Notes under the pieces: model-generated | What the model was told of the DNA's origin: nothing | Database searches by the model: none | What the model saw: only the letters and a program-made list of their open reading frames with translations | Source of the DNA: Sporolactobacillus shoreicorticis | Lineage (GTDB): Bacteria > Bacillota > Bacilli > Bacillales > Sporolactobacillaceae | Reading direction: 5' to 3' | Length of the DNA stretch: 64,000 bases | NCBI RefSeq assembly: GCF_024125445.1 | Contig: NZ_JAMXWM010000020.1 | Coordinates: 1-64,000, forward strand | Program-made: the position numbers and the translations under genes | Shown: piece after piece, positions 34,878 through 42,961 of the stretch | Numbering within the stretch: the stretch's first letter is position 1 | Layout: each line of letters opens with the position of its first letter

Positions 34878-35321
34878 ATGTTTCAGGAACACTTGTCGGT
34901 GATCGCAAATTATCTGTGGAAACAATCCGTTATTGAGTTGAACCGAACGTTATCTGAATCTGAGGTTCGCCACTTCAATATGAACGATTACTACTATTTA
35001 ACGATTATTTATCAAATGGAGACTCCTAATCTGGGAAAACTAGCAGAAGAACTCCAATTAACAAAACCGGCAATATCGGCGATTGTAAAACGGTTAACAG
35101 AAAAAGGATTCGTTGAAAAAAAGCGGTCGACGGAGGATAAGCGTATTTATCATCTTAAAGTAACTGACAAAGGCAGGAGGATCATTGAGAACGATTATAA
35201 GTCCTTCAAAGACTTGGAAAATTTATTGGCAGAAACCATTTCAAAAGATCAGTTGAACGTGCTGAAGCAGATATTTGATCAAGTAGTGGATCGTCTGAAA
35301 GAGAACAAGGCGAAGGTGTAA
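34878..35321 (+). CDS. MarR-family transcriptional regulator
   Basis: 147 residues with the winged helix LGKLAEELQLTKPAISAIVK (about 50-69) and the wing KKRSTEDKRIYHLKVTDKG. TGGAGGTGG precedes the ATG. It is the first gene of an operon with a YvaD-like membrane protein and an SMR efflux protein, and the palindrome upstream suggests it represses the operon. In B. subtilis the yvaDE pair is controlled by a TetR-type protein (YvaF) instead. Confidence 0.87.
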   Translation: MFQEHLSVIANYLWKQSVIELNRTLSESEVRHFNMNDYYYLTIIYQMETPNLGKLAEELQLTKPAISAIVKRLTEKGFVEKKRSTEDKRIYHLKVTDKGRRIIENDYKSFKDLENLLAETISKDQLNVLKQIFDQVVDRLKENKAKV

Positions 35322-35325
35322 TCAG

Positions 35326-35721
35326 ATGGGTAAAATGAAAGTATTCTTCTATGTTACGGATATCGGGTTTTTGCTTTATTGGCTGATTACGTTTTTGCAT
35401 GTAATTCCCGAAAATATGCTTTTTAAAGATTACAATAATCCATTGCTTGTCTCTTGGAACTGGTCGTTTCTTCCACTTGATTTATTGATCTCGTTCACTG
35501 GTTTGATGGGGCTTTATTATTTCCGTAAAGGAAATGTTGCTTGGCGAAATTTTTCGTTCGTTTCTCTTGTATTAACTTTTTGTTCAGGATTGCAGGCGAT
35601 TGTCTTTTGGACCATTCGACTCGATTTTGATTGGACTTGGTGGCTGTTTAATTTATATTTAATGATTTATCCACTGTTTTTCCTTCCTAAATTGTTGAAA
35701 CAATCCGAACAGATGAGGTGA
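35326..35721 (+). CDS. YvaD-like membrane protein (DUF5360)
   Basis: 131 residues with four predicted spans. Matches my recollection of B. subtilis YvaD (DUF5360), which likewise precedes the SMR gene yvaE. Recognisable stretches: LYWLITFLHVIPENMLF and WNWSFLPLDLLISF. Starts 4 bases after the MarR stop; its stop overlaps the SMR start. Function unknown, perhaps assisting the efflux pump. Confidence 0.75.
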   Translation: MGKMKVFFYVTDIGFLLYWLITFLHVIPENMLFKDYNNPLLVSWNWSFLPLDLLISFTGLMGLYYFRKGNVAWRNFSFVSLVLTFCSGLQAIVFWTIRLDFDWTWWLFNLYLMIYPLFFLPKLLKQSEQMR

Positions 35722-36050
35722 GCAAGTTGAGTTGGTTTTTTCTCGTATTCGCTATTCTCTTTGAAGTCTGTGGGACATTGCTGATGAAGCTGTCCAAGGG
35801 CTTGTCACATTTTTGGATTGATGTGCTGATGATGGTTGCGTACATGGTCAGTCTCGGTATGTTATCGATGGCATTGAAAAAAATCGACATCAGCATTGCC
35901 TACGCCATTTGGTCGGGCATGGGCATTGTTCTCATCGTTGCCATTGGTGTTCTGTTTTTCAAAGAGTCGCTTTCATTGCCTAAAGTCGTTTTTATCAGTT
36001 TGATTGTGATTGGCGCCATTGGTTTAAATGTGTTTGGCGAGGGACATTAA
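35718..36050 (+). CDS. Small multidrug resistance (SMR) efflux protein, YvaE-like
   Basis: 110 residues, four spans, SMR family. The membrane-embedded glutamate essential for drug/proton exchange is seen early (AILFEVCGTLLMKLSKG), and IAYAIWSGMGIV is the family signature in helix 3. GTG start overlapping the previous stop, or TTG at 35727. As a single SMR gene it probably works as a homodimer. Confidence 0.88.
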   Translation: MSKLSWFFLVFAILFEVCGTLLMKLSKGLSHFWIDVLMMVAYMVSLGMLSMALKKIDISIAYAIWSGMGIVLIVAIGVLFFKESLSLPKVVFISLIVIGAIGLNVFGEGH

Positions 36051-36209
36051 TTTTATGAATTATTTTTTAAAGTAATAAAATATATAGGCGGTATCTGGTT
36101 GCAGGTACTCTAGTATGGGCAACTCAGGGTTTTTTGTTTGATTTATTTAATCTATAGTAACAGATTTTTTTGCTATACTTTAGACAATTTAAAGGTAGGG
36201 GAACTACAG

Positions 36210-36266
36210 ATGCAAAAAAGAAAACGCTTCTTCTCAAATCAGGAAGCAGGAGGCTGCATCGCTTAA
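36210..36266 (+). CDS. Possible 18-residue leader peptide
   Basis: A short frame MQKRKRFFSNQEAGGCIA follows AGGTAGGGG at a normal distance, with a TATACT -10 element at 36174-36179. Its stop codon lies in the loop of a large hairpin. This layout is what a ribosome-controlled attenuator looks like. It precedes a broken MFS exporter. Confidence 0.4.
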   Translation: MQKRKRFFSNQEAGGCIA

Positions 36267-36313
36267 CATTCGCAAGATCTCCTGCTTTCCTAATTAAACC
36301 TAAATTTAATTAG
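36241..36313 (+). promoter_or_regulatory. Overlapping hairpins, possible attenuator
   Basis: AGGAAGCAGGAG (36241-36252) pairs with CTCCTGCTTTCCT (36279-36291, one bulge). A second stem, CTAATTAAA/TTTAATTAG, starts where the first ends, so the two compete. No long T-run follows. Confidence 0.45.
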
Positions 36314-36373
36314 AGAGTGGGACAACCATTTTGAAAACAATTGCTTCATAATAATCCCCACTTATTATTTTGA

Positions 36374-37514
36374 CCCGATTTTTTCGACACGATGAATTTC
36401 CTGCAGCCGGTCATGACGCTTTTTTACATGCAACACGGTTTGAGCGTGCGGGACATCTTTATCATACTTTTTTGCTGGAGCGTCGCCGTGCTGATTGGGG
36501 AGATTCCTACCGGTGTTTACGCGGATCGTTTCGGTGCGAAATGTTCCTTTATTACCGATCCCGTACTCAGAATAGCAAGTATTGTTTTACTTTTTTTCGC
36601 ATCGGAGACTTGGATGTTTTTCGTTTGCAGCTTTATCAATGGTTTTTCCGTCACTTTTTATTCGGGAGCCGATGAGGCATTCATCTATGAGTCTCTGATA
36701 AGAGAGTGATGAGGAGCATCGAATGGATCAAGCGATGGGAAACATTCAATCCGCCAGCTTCATTGCAATGATTGTTGCGGTTTTGTTCGGTGCCTACATG
36801 GCAAAAGACTTGAGCAGATCGCAGTTTGATCTGCTGATCCTGCTCACCATCGCGTTTCAATTGGCTGAACTCATGCTGACATTATTACTGAAGAAGCTGA
36901 AACGCGCTGCTGATCTGTTTGAGAATCCGCTTCGCCGCATCAAGGAAGGTTTTCTTGTCATTAAGCGAAAGCCGCTTTTGCTGTTCATGTTTCTGAATGT
37001 CACACTCGTGTTCATTCCGGTTGGTGCGGTGTTCAAAAATCTTGATCAGCCATTCCTGACCCATGCGGGTGTTCCGGTTGCTGCTATCGGTCTGTTTTAT
37101 GCCGGAGCTGCCGCGCTCGGTTTTTTTACCTTTCGCTCAATCAGCTGGCTGACCGATCATTATTTCCGAATTGTGCTGATGTTCGTAATCGGCGCGTTGT
37201 CAGTTATCGGCTTAGTATTGGCGGCTTTTACCGGAGCAGCACTGTGACTGGCAATCGGCGTGTTCCTTTTGCTGCGGATCGTCCATGTGATTTGCTACCC
37301 GATCTATTCGCGGATCAGCAATGATTACATTCCATCGTCGGTCCGCGCGACAACGATCTCGCTGCTGTCGATTGTCGATTCCAGCTGCGATTTGGCGGTG
37401 TTTCTGGCCCTGTCTTTTGTTGCAGCTGGCGATTCGATGCAGTGGATTTTTCTCGGGGCCGCAGCGATTGCCTTGTTCGGCATGCTGCTTCCGATTCGGC
37501 CATTAAAAGAATAA
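36374..37514 (+). pseudogene. MFS exporter, disrupted
   Basis: Three successive open segments encode parts of one MFS protein. The N-terminus is missing: the frame opens after a TGA at 36371 with FFDTMNFLQPVMTLFY, already inside helix 1. A frameshift near 36705-36720 separates YESLIRE from MDQAMGNIQSASF. An in-frame TGA at 37245-37247 interrupts FTGAAL/LAIGVFLLLRI. Motif A is intact as GVYADRFGAK. The protein cannot be functional as a whole. Confidence 0.85.
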
Positions 37515-37520
37515 ATCATC

Positions 37521-37551
37521 AAGGAACTGGGTGCGTCCGGTTCCTTTTTTT
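37521..37551 (+). terminator. Intrinsic terminator
   Basis: AAGGAACTGG-GTGCGT-CCGGTTCCTTTTTTT: 10-bp stem with one G-U pair and a T-run, after the MFS pseudogene. Confidence 0.85.
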
Positions 37552-37720
37552 GCAGGTAAAAAAAGTTTAACGTCGTTTTGCCCTTGCTGGTACGACGATC
37601 AACGTCATAAGATTTGGTTAGGGCGATCAGGTAAGCGCCCAATCTGAGAAATAAACGGAAAAATTCCGCTTATTTTATATGGGACAACGCGAAAGCCACC
37701 GCATCCTGTGGAAGTAAAAT
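37551..37720. repeat. Dispersed intergenic repeat, family 2, copy B
   Basis: Closely matches copy A at 11183: both carry CTGGTACGACGATCAACG, ATAAGATT-GGTT-GG, AAGCGCC-AATCTGAGAAATA and a CGCGAAAGC-CCGCATCCTG-GGAA ending. Copy B has one internal GGAAAAATTCCGCTTA unit where copy A has several. Confidence 0.75.
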
Positions 37721-37737
37721 CTTAAACAGGAAAATAT

Positions 37738-37797
37738 GTAAAGATATGTTTACATATAGGAGAATTGATGATATATTGCGTGTAAAGATATCTTTAC
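37738..37797 (+). promoter_or_regulatory. Promoter flanked by two 16-bp palindromic operators
   Basis: GTAAAGATATGTTTAC (37738-37753) and the perfect palindrome GTAAAGATATCTTTAC (37782-37797) are 44 bases apart, about four helical turns. Between and overlapping them: TTTACA (37749-37754), 17 bases, TATATT (37772-37777). One site covers the -35 and the other the start site, the layout of an autorepressed promoter. Confidence 0.75.
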
Positions 37798-37815
37798 TTT
37801 ATGAAGGGAACTGCC

Positions 37816-38025
37816 ATGAATGTTGTGAATCATATTCGGGAAATTCGTCTGAAAAACGGCATTACACAAGTGAAGATGGCGCAGGATTTGAAAATTACTC
37901 GCCAAACGGTTAATGCAATTGAAAAAAACAAATACAATCCGAGCTTGGAACTTGCCTTGAAGTTAATTCGGTATTTTAATGTGCCAATTGAGGAATTGTT
38001 TCATCTAGAAGGGGATGACGAATAG
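37816..38025 (+). CDS. XRE-family repressor, Cro/C1-type (YgzD-like)
   Basis: 69 residues, almost entirely a helix-turn-helix domain: GITQVKMAQDLKITRQTVNA (about 14-33) then NKYNPSLELALKLI and a C-terminal FNVPIEELFHLE. The ATG at 37816 follows AAGGGA; an ATG at 37801 lies before that site. It is followed 3 bases later by a membrane protein gene, the usual pairing, and most likely binds the two palindromes upstream. Confidence 0.88.
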   Translation: MNVVNHIREIRLKNGITQVKMAQDLKITRQTVNAIEKNKYNPSLELALKLIRYFNVPIEELFHLEGDDE

Positions 38026-38028
38026 TTA

Positions 38029-38430
38029 ATGAAGAAAAAGCGTTTGGAACAACTAACCATGGGCGTTCTTTTACTTGGCATGATCATCGGCGGCTTTATC
38101 GGTATGCACATAGCCGGCGTGACTGTCGACTTTGGCATTGCGGCGGCAATTGTCGGCACTCCGCTGCTTGTGTTTCTCGTCATATTTTTATTGAATGCGT
38201 GGCGCAGGAACAGACTGGGAACGATCCCGGAAGCAGATGAGCGCACCGCATTAATTTTGAAACGCTATTTTCTAGGTGTCTTGTACTTTGTGCTATTTGG
38301 CAGCGGAGCCGCTTTGCTTGTTTTGTATGCCATGGGTATTCAAGCGATTGAAACCGGGATGCTGCTTGTCTTCATGATGATTTTGTATTTGGTGATCGGA
38401 ATCGGTACGCTGATTGCAGCAAAACTATGA
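38029..38430 (+). CDS. Integral membrane protein paired with XRE repressor
   Basis: 133 residues with four spans in two pairs, separated by a charged loop RRNRLGTIPEADERTALILK. The DER motif before the third span is common to DUF2178/DUF3796-type proteins that accompany XRE regulators of this kind. Function unknown. Starts 3 bases after the repressor stop, so the two are co-translated. Confidence 0.72.
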   Translation: MKKKRLEQLTMGVLLLGMIIGGFIGMHIAGVTVDFGIAAAIVGTPLLVFLVIFLLNAWRRNRLGTIPEADERTALILKRYFLGVLYFVLFGSGAALLVLYAMGIQAIETGMLLVFMMILYLVIGIGTLIAAKL

Positions 38431-38516
38431 GATCCTGCGCAACGGCCTCTGTAATGAATTGAAAACAAATTGTCAATAATAAAAAAGAATCTAATTAATA
38501 AAAGTTAGTTGGTTAT

Positions 38517-38539
38517 TTATTGTATGTATAGTACAATAA
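38517..38539. promoter_or_regulatory. Inverted repeat operator of the HxlR gene
   Basis: TTATTGTA-TGTATAG-TACAATAA: perfect 8-bp arms, 18 bases before the HxlR start codon. Fits the dimeric binding of HxlR/YodB-type repressors. Confidence 0.6.
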
Positions 38540-38556
38540 AGAAAGGGGTGAGCGTC

Positions 38557-38889
38557 ATGCAAAGAGCAGTTTCAGTCTGTCCCAAATTAGAAAAAGCTTT
38601 TCAAATTTTAGGGAAAAAATGGAATGGCTTGATTATAGAAGTGCTTCTAGTCGGAGAAACTCATTTTAGTACCATTTCCGGATCGATTCCCGAATTGAGC
38701 GATCGAATGCTTTCCGCACGATTGAGAGAGCTTGAAGAAATGGGGATCATTGAGCGCATTGTTGATACCGGATACCCGATCCAAGTGACGTATCGCTTAA
38801 CGGAGATGGGCAAGGGATTCAAACCGATCTTGGATGAAGTTCACAATTGGGCAAACAAATGGTATGGAGATGTCACTGAAAAAAAGTAA
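38557..38889 (+). CDS. HxlR-family redox-type repressor (YodB-like)
   Basis: 110 residues: winged helix with the family blocks CPKLEKAFQILGKKWNGLII, FSTISGSIPELSDRMLSARL and TYRLTEMGKGFKPIL. Cys8 corresponds to the conserved N-terminal cysteine (Cys6) with which B. subtilis YodB senses quinones and diamide. ATG at 38557 follows AAAGGGG. The nitroreductase gene lies 84 bases downstream, as in a yodB-yodC pair. Confidence 0.85.
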   Translation: MQRAVSVCPKLEKAFQILGKKWNGLIIEVLLVGETHFSTISGSIPELSDRMLSARLRELEEMGIIERIVDTGYPIQVTYRLTEMGKGFKPILDEVHNWANKWYGDVTEKK

Positions 38890-38973
38890 GTGCAAATGCT
38901 TTACTTTTTTTTAATTATAAACTATATTTATGTAAGTAAAGAAAAATTAATTAGTTGAGGAGTGTTTTCGCAT

Positions 38974-39585
38974 ATGACAAACACATTTATTCATGCAATC
39001 GAAAATCGCAGGTCCATCTATGCCCTAGATAAGAACGTGAAAGTAAGCAAGGAAGAAATCATTAAAACCATTCAGGAGGCTGTAAAATTCGCACCTTCCG
39101 CATTCAACTCACAATCGGCACATGCGGTTGTCCTGTTCGGGTCCGAAAGTGAGAGAATCTGGGGTGAAGGCGGTATTGCGGAACGAGAATTGCGCAAAGT
39201 GATTCCTGAAGGTCAATCGTTTGATTCGACAGCTCAGAAGCTTGCTTCATTTAACGCAGGTGTCGGAACCGTACTGTTCTATGAAGATCAAGCTGTTGTC
39301 AAAGGTTTGCAGGAAAAATTTGCGCTGTATGCCGACAACTTCCCGGTATGGTCGGAACACAGCACAGGACTAACACAGTTCGCGGTATGGACCGCACTGT
39401 CCGAAATCGGTATTGGCGCCTCACTGCAGCACTACAACCCGCTGATTGATGCGGCGGTTCAAGCTGAATTCGACATTCCGAAGAACTGGAAGCTGCGCGC
39501 GCAAATGCCGTTTGGAAATATTGCGGCTCCGGCGGGCGAAAAAGAATTCGCTCCGATCGATGAGCGTGTCAAAGTATTCGGCTGA
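38974..39585 (+). CDS. Nitroreductase-family FMN oxidoreductase (YodC/YdgI-like)
   Basis: 203 residues. Flavin-binding blocks: ENRRSIYAL with the phosphate-binding Arg near residue 12, AVKFAPSAFNSQSAHAVVL, and SEIGIGASLQHYNPL. Reduces quinones or nitro compounds with NAD(P)H. ATG at 38974 preferred over GTG at 38962, which lies in the GAGGAG site. CTTTACTT and AAGTAAAG in the upstream gap form a spaced inverted repeat that could be a second HxlR site. Confidence 0.87.
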   Translation: MTNTFIHAIENRRSIYALDKNVKVSKEEIIKTIQEAVKFAPSAFNSQSAHAVVLFGSESERIWGEGGIAERELRKVIPEGQSFDSTAQKLASFNAGVGTVLFYEDQAVVKGLQEKFALYADNFPVWSEHSTGLTQFAVWTALSEIGIGASLQHYNPLIDAAVQAEFDIPKNWKLRAQMPFGNIAAPAGEKEFAPIDERVKVFG

Positions 39586-39596
39586 TTATACGCAGC

Positions 39597-39634
39597 AAAG
39601 ACCGAAGGGATCACATTCCCCTTCGGTCTTTTTT
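39597..39634 (+). terminator. Intrinsic terminator
   Basis: AAAGACCGAAGGG and CCCTTCGGTCTTTTTT pair perfectly, after the nitroreductase gene. Confidence 0.92.
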
Positions 39635-39698
39635 GTTAACTTTTCTATCATGAGCTGTAATAAAATAGCTCAAATTGTTCTAAAATTCAACTTTTATC

Positions 39699-39728
39699 TT
39701 GCTATCACTTTCACGAAGAGAGTATAAT
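39699..39728 (+). promoter_or_regulatory. Promoter of the amino-acid ABC operon
   Basis: TTGCTA, 18 bases, perfect TATAAT at 39723-39728, about 50 bases before the substrate-binding protein gene. Confidence 0.55.
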
Positions 39729-39779
39729 TAAAAATAATTTAATTTGCATGTAATCAGAAAGACACAGGGGGACCTTTTC

Positions 39780-40598
39780 ATGATTAAGAAATTATCTGTT
39801 GTATCACTTTTACTGATATTCATTTTGATTTTTACGGCCTGTTCATCCGGCAGCAGCGGTTCATCGGATTCAGGCAAGAAAGCATCGACGAAAAAAGTAT
39901 TGCGTGTCGTTAACGATGCCACTTACCCGCCTTTTGAAACATTGAATAAAGGTAAAATGGAAGGTTTCGATGTGGACGTCATGGCGGCGCTTGCAAAGGC
40001 GGCAGATTATAAATACAAGCTGGTCAATGTCGGTTGGGATCCTGTGTTTGCCGAATTGAAGTCAAAGACAGCGGACATGAGTATTTCAGCGATTTCAATC
40101 ACGAGTGATCGCGAGAAAACATATGACTTCTCAAACCCATATTACCGTTCAATCAACGAAATCATGGTTCCGAAGGCGAGTAAGATCGCGTCGGCACAGG
40201 ATTTGAAAGGCAAGACGGTTGCCGTTCAGCAAGGAACAACCGGTCAATATGCAGTAGAAAAAGTACTTGGGAAAAACAATCCGAAAATCAAAAAATTTAA
40301 AACAGTCAACCTTGCGATTATGGAAATGCTTAACCACGGAGCGGATGCAGTTGTGGCAGACAACGGTGTCATGGATTACTATGTGAAAAATAACCCGGGT
40401 AAGAACCTAAAAACAGTCGGTGATGAAAAAACGTTCGACGGCGAATTTTATGGCATCATGTATCCGAAAGACAGCAAGTTGAAATCGGTATTCGATAAAG
40501 CCATCAAGAAAATTATTGATGATGGTACCTATACGAAAATTTATAAAAAATGGTTTGATAAAGAACCGGATCTGGACAAGCTGCAAGCACAGAATTAA
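39780..40598 (+). CDS. Polar amino-acid ABC transporter substrate-binding lipoprotein
   Basis: 272 residues, SBP_bac_3 family. Lipobox IFTAC with Cys at about 20. Ligand-binding blocks: VVNDATYPPFETLNKGKMEG, FDVDVMAALAKAADYKYKLV and DMSISAISITSDREKTYDFS. The Arg in SITSDREK is the usual carboxylate ligand. Substrate is probably a polar amino acid such as glutamine, arginine or cystine; sequence alone does not say which. ATG after GGGGGA. Confidence 0.88.
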   Translation: MIKKLSVVSLLLIFILIFTACSSGSSGSSDSGKKASTKKVLRVVNDATYPPFETLNKGKMEGFDVDVMAALAKAADYKYKLVNVGWDPVFAELKSKTADMSISAISITSDREKTYDFSNPYYRSINEIMVPKASKIASAQDLKGKTVAVQQGTTGQYAVEKVLGKNNPKIKKFKTVNLAIMEMLNHGADAVVADNGVMDYYVKNNPGKNLKTVGDEKTFDGEFYGIMYPKDSKLKSVFDKAIKKIIDDGTYTKIYKKWFDKEPDLDKLQAQN

Positions 40599-40626
40599 TG
40601 ACTGAAATGAGGATCAACAATTGAGA

Positions 40627-40655
40627 GTTGCTTAACACTTGTTAAGCAACTTTTT
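40627..40655 (+). terminator. Partial terminator between binding protein and permease
   Basis: GTTGCTTAAC and GTTAAGCAAC with loop ACTT, then TTTTT. Placed between the first and second genes, it probably lets some polymerase through and keeps binding protein in excess. Confidence 0.8.
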
Positions 40656-40675
40656 CAAGTTAGGGGAGGATTTTG

Positions 40676-41335
40676 TTGGGTGTTAGCCCTTTTGCGCTGA
40701 TTAAAGAATACTTGCCCTTTTTTGCGAGCGGGACATTATTTACCATTGGTTTTTCACTTGCCGGAATTGTGTTTGGGACAATCCTTGGCCTGCTCATTTG
40801 TTTTGGGAAAATGATTCATAACAAATGGTTGTCGGCCCCATTTGTCTGTTACATTACCTTTTTTCGAGGCACGCCGTTATTCGTTCAGATTTTAATCATA
40901 CACTTCGGCGTTGTCCCGGCAATTTTTCATCAATCGAACGGCATTATCTCTGGAATTGTTGCCTTGTCGCTGAATGAAGCGGCCTATATCGCCGAAGTAT
41001 TCCGGGCCGGTATTCAGTCCATTGATGAGGGACAGACAGAAGCTGCCCGCTCGTTGGGGATGGACAGGCTACAGGCGATGCGTTATGTGGTACTGCCGCA
41101 AGCGGTTCGCCGCGTGCTGCCGCCGATGGGCAATGAATTTATCAGCCTTATTAAGGATAGTTCTCTGCTTGCTGCGATAGCGGCACCGGAATTGACCTAT
41201 TGGGCACAGGCAATGGGCGCTCAGTATGCAATCGTCTGGACACCGTATCTGGCAATTTCCCTCATCTATCTGATTCTGACTTTGGCGATGAGCTTCCTTG
41301 TTAACCGTCTGGAGAGGAGGATGGCGACAAAATGA
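40676..41335 (+). CDS. Polar amino-acid ABC transporter permease (HisM/GlnP type)
   Basis: 219 residues with five spans. Family motif [17 protein letters not shown] and the EAA loop [20 protein letters not shown] (about 124-143). TTG start with GGGGAGGA ahead; TTG at 40673 is equally in frame. The stop overlaps the ATPase start. Confidence 0.88.
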   Translation: MGVSPFALIKEYLPFFASGTLFTIGFSLAGIVFGTILGLLICFGKMIHNKWLSAPFVCYITFFRGTPLFVQILIIHFGVVPAIFHQSNGIISGIVALSLNEAAYIAEVFRAGIQSIDEGQTEAARSLGMDRLQAMRYVVLPQAVRRVLPPMGNEFISLIKDSSLLAAIAAPELTYWAQAMGAQYAIVWTPYLAISLIYLILTLAMSFLVNRLERRMATK

Positions 41336-42057
41336 TGATTGAAGTTGAGAACTTGAAGAAATCATTTGGCGACAATGAAGTGTTAAAGAAAATTAATCTT
41401 CAGGTGGAGAAGCAAGAAGTAGTCGTTGTCATCGGTCCGTCCGGATCGGGCAAGTCGACGCTGCTTCGCTGTATTAATCTGCTGGAGACGATTACTTCTG
41501 GTCATGTATTTATTGAGGGTACGGATATTGCCGATAAAAAGGCGAACATCAATCGGATTCGTCAGGATGTCGGTATGGTATTTCAGCAATTCAATTTGTT
41601 TCCGCACATGACCGTACTTGAGAATATCATGATCGCGCCGCTCAAGGTGAAAAAGGTGAGCAGGGAGCAGGCGAAAACAAAAGCGATGGATCTGCTCGGC
41701 AAGGTCGGACTCGCGGAAAAAGCAGACGCCTATCCGGATTCATTGTCCGGCGGTCAGAAACAGCGTATTGCGATTGCCCGAGCACTCGCGATGGAGCCGA
41801 AAATGATGCTGTTTGACGAACCGACCTCGGCGCTCGATCCGGAAATGGTCGGCGAAGTGCTCGATGTGATGAAGCAGCTCGCTAAAGACGGTATGACAAT
41901 GGTTGTCGTTACTCACGAAATGGGCTTCGCGCGCGAAGTCGGTGACCGTGTTATCTTCATGGACGGTGGATATATAGTGGAAGAAAATGAACCGAATCAA
42001 CTGTTCGAACAGCCAAAAGAGGAGCGAACCAAGGCATTTTTAAGCAAAGTTTTATAA
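41332..42057 (+). CDS. Polar amino-acid ABC transporter ATPase (GlnQ type)
   Basis: 241 residues: GPSGSGKST (Walker A), LSGGQKQRI (signature), [12 protein letters not shown] (Walker B), and the GlnQ-type ending [20 protein letters not shown]. Overlaps the permease stop by ATGA. Completes a three-gene importer. Its C-terminal motif is useful for recognising the ATPase fragment at the very end of the window. Confidence 0.92.
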   Translation: MMIEVENLKKSFGDNEVLKKINLQVEKQEVVVVIGPSGSGKSTLLRCINLLETITSGHVFIEGTDIADKKANINRIRQDVGMVFQQFNLFPHMTVLENIMIAPLKVKKVSREQAKTKAMDLLGKVGLAEKADAYPDSLSGGQKQRIAIARALAMEPKMMLFDEPTSALDPEMVGEVLDVMKQLAKDGMTMVVVTHEMGFAREVGDRVIFMDGGYIVEENEPNQLFEQPKEERTKAFLSKVL

Positions 42058-42063
42058 GAAATG

Positions 42064-42105
42064 GGCAAGCAGCAAATCGTAATGATTCGCTGCTTGCCTA
42101 TTTCA
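42064..42105 (+). terminator. Terminator of the amino-acid ABC operon
   Basis: GGCAAGCAGC pairs with GCTGCTTGCC, followed by TATTTCATTT. Confidence 0.7.
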
Positions 42106-42188
42106 TTTATAGGATATCGCGTTTCGCAATCATCTGGGAAGAAGGGCAACCCATGAATGTCGCGATTAAAGCTTTTGATGAAGAGGCC

Positions 42189-42935
42189 TTAGTCTTTTTG
42201 CGATGGTGCGTCAATCCATTTGGGTTGTGCGGTCAAAAGGCGCAGCCGATAACAGTTCTTCGCCGTTTCGCCGAGCCGGTCAAGCAAATTGTAGTTGACC
42301 ACTGCTCCGACTGCGGCACCGATTCCGGGCATCAGCTGAAGCATTTTGGCGAAATCGAGGTAGTCTCGATATTCCTGCTGGAATTCCTGCCAGTCCATCT
42401 CCATGAATTGCTGCTTACGCGTGTCCCAATTTTCAATAATTGCGAGTGTCTCATTCCGCACATCATCACTTGAGAAAGCAAGCTTAAACACTTGCAGAAT
42501 AAAGATCCGTTCCTCATATTCCTTTGTATCGAAACCGTAAACCGATGCTGCGTCAAAAAGAAATTTCATCTTGATGGACAGAAGAAGTGGGAAGTCAGCC
42601 AGACCGAGCAAAATGCCACCGGCACCGGTTCCAGCGCCTTCCACTACAGCGGTTTTTCGATAATTGGATAGTTTTTCAGTCACCAATCGATCCTTTTCTT
42701 CCAATGACAGACCGGCAGCCTGATTCTTTTTCGTGATCCAGTGCGAACCGGTCAGCGTCGATTGAACCATACCTTTTATCGCAGCAGTAATCGTGGCTTG
42801 CACCTTTTCAGGTATATACCCATTCATTTTTGCCTGAACTTTTTTAGACATCCGATTCAGCAGACCTGAGGGCTTGAGCATCTTGCGCTTCCAAGCCATA
42901 ATTTCATCATAAGCGCGCAATTCGTAATCGTTCAT
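42189..42935 (-). CDS. EcsC-family protein
   Basis: 248 residues of the EcsC family: YDEIMAWKRKML at the N-terminus, AGLSLEEKDRL, and the hydrophobic glycine-rich GAGTGAGGILLGLADFPLLL in the middle. EcsC proteins are associated with membrane processes and secretion in Bacillus, but their activity is unknown. GAGGAGG precedes the ATG. It lies 26 bases after the DUF4064 gene and is the last gene of the PadR operon. Confidence 0.85.
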   Translation of the reverse strand: MNDYELRAYDEIMAWKRKMLKPSGLLNRMSKKVQAKMNGYIPEKVQATITAAIKGMVQSTLTGSHWITKKNQAAGLSLEEKDRLVTEKLSNYRKTAVVEGAGTGAGGILLGLADFPLLLSIKMKFLFDAASVYGFDTKEYEERIFILQVFKLAFSSDDVRNETLAIIENWDTRKQQFMEMDWQEFQQEYRDYLDFAKMLQLMPGIGAAVGAVVNYNLLDRLGETAKNCYRLRLLTAQPKWIDAPSQKD

Positions 42936-42961
42936 TGGTTTCCTCCTCAGAACATTTACGT

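Noticed and set aside
37245-37247. TGA in the MFS gene read as selenocysteine or readthrough.
   Set aside because: The same gene also lacks its N-terminus and has a frameshift; no SECIS-like element follows. Decay explains it better.
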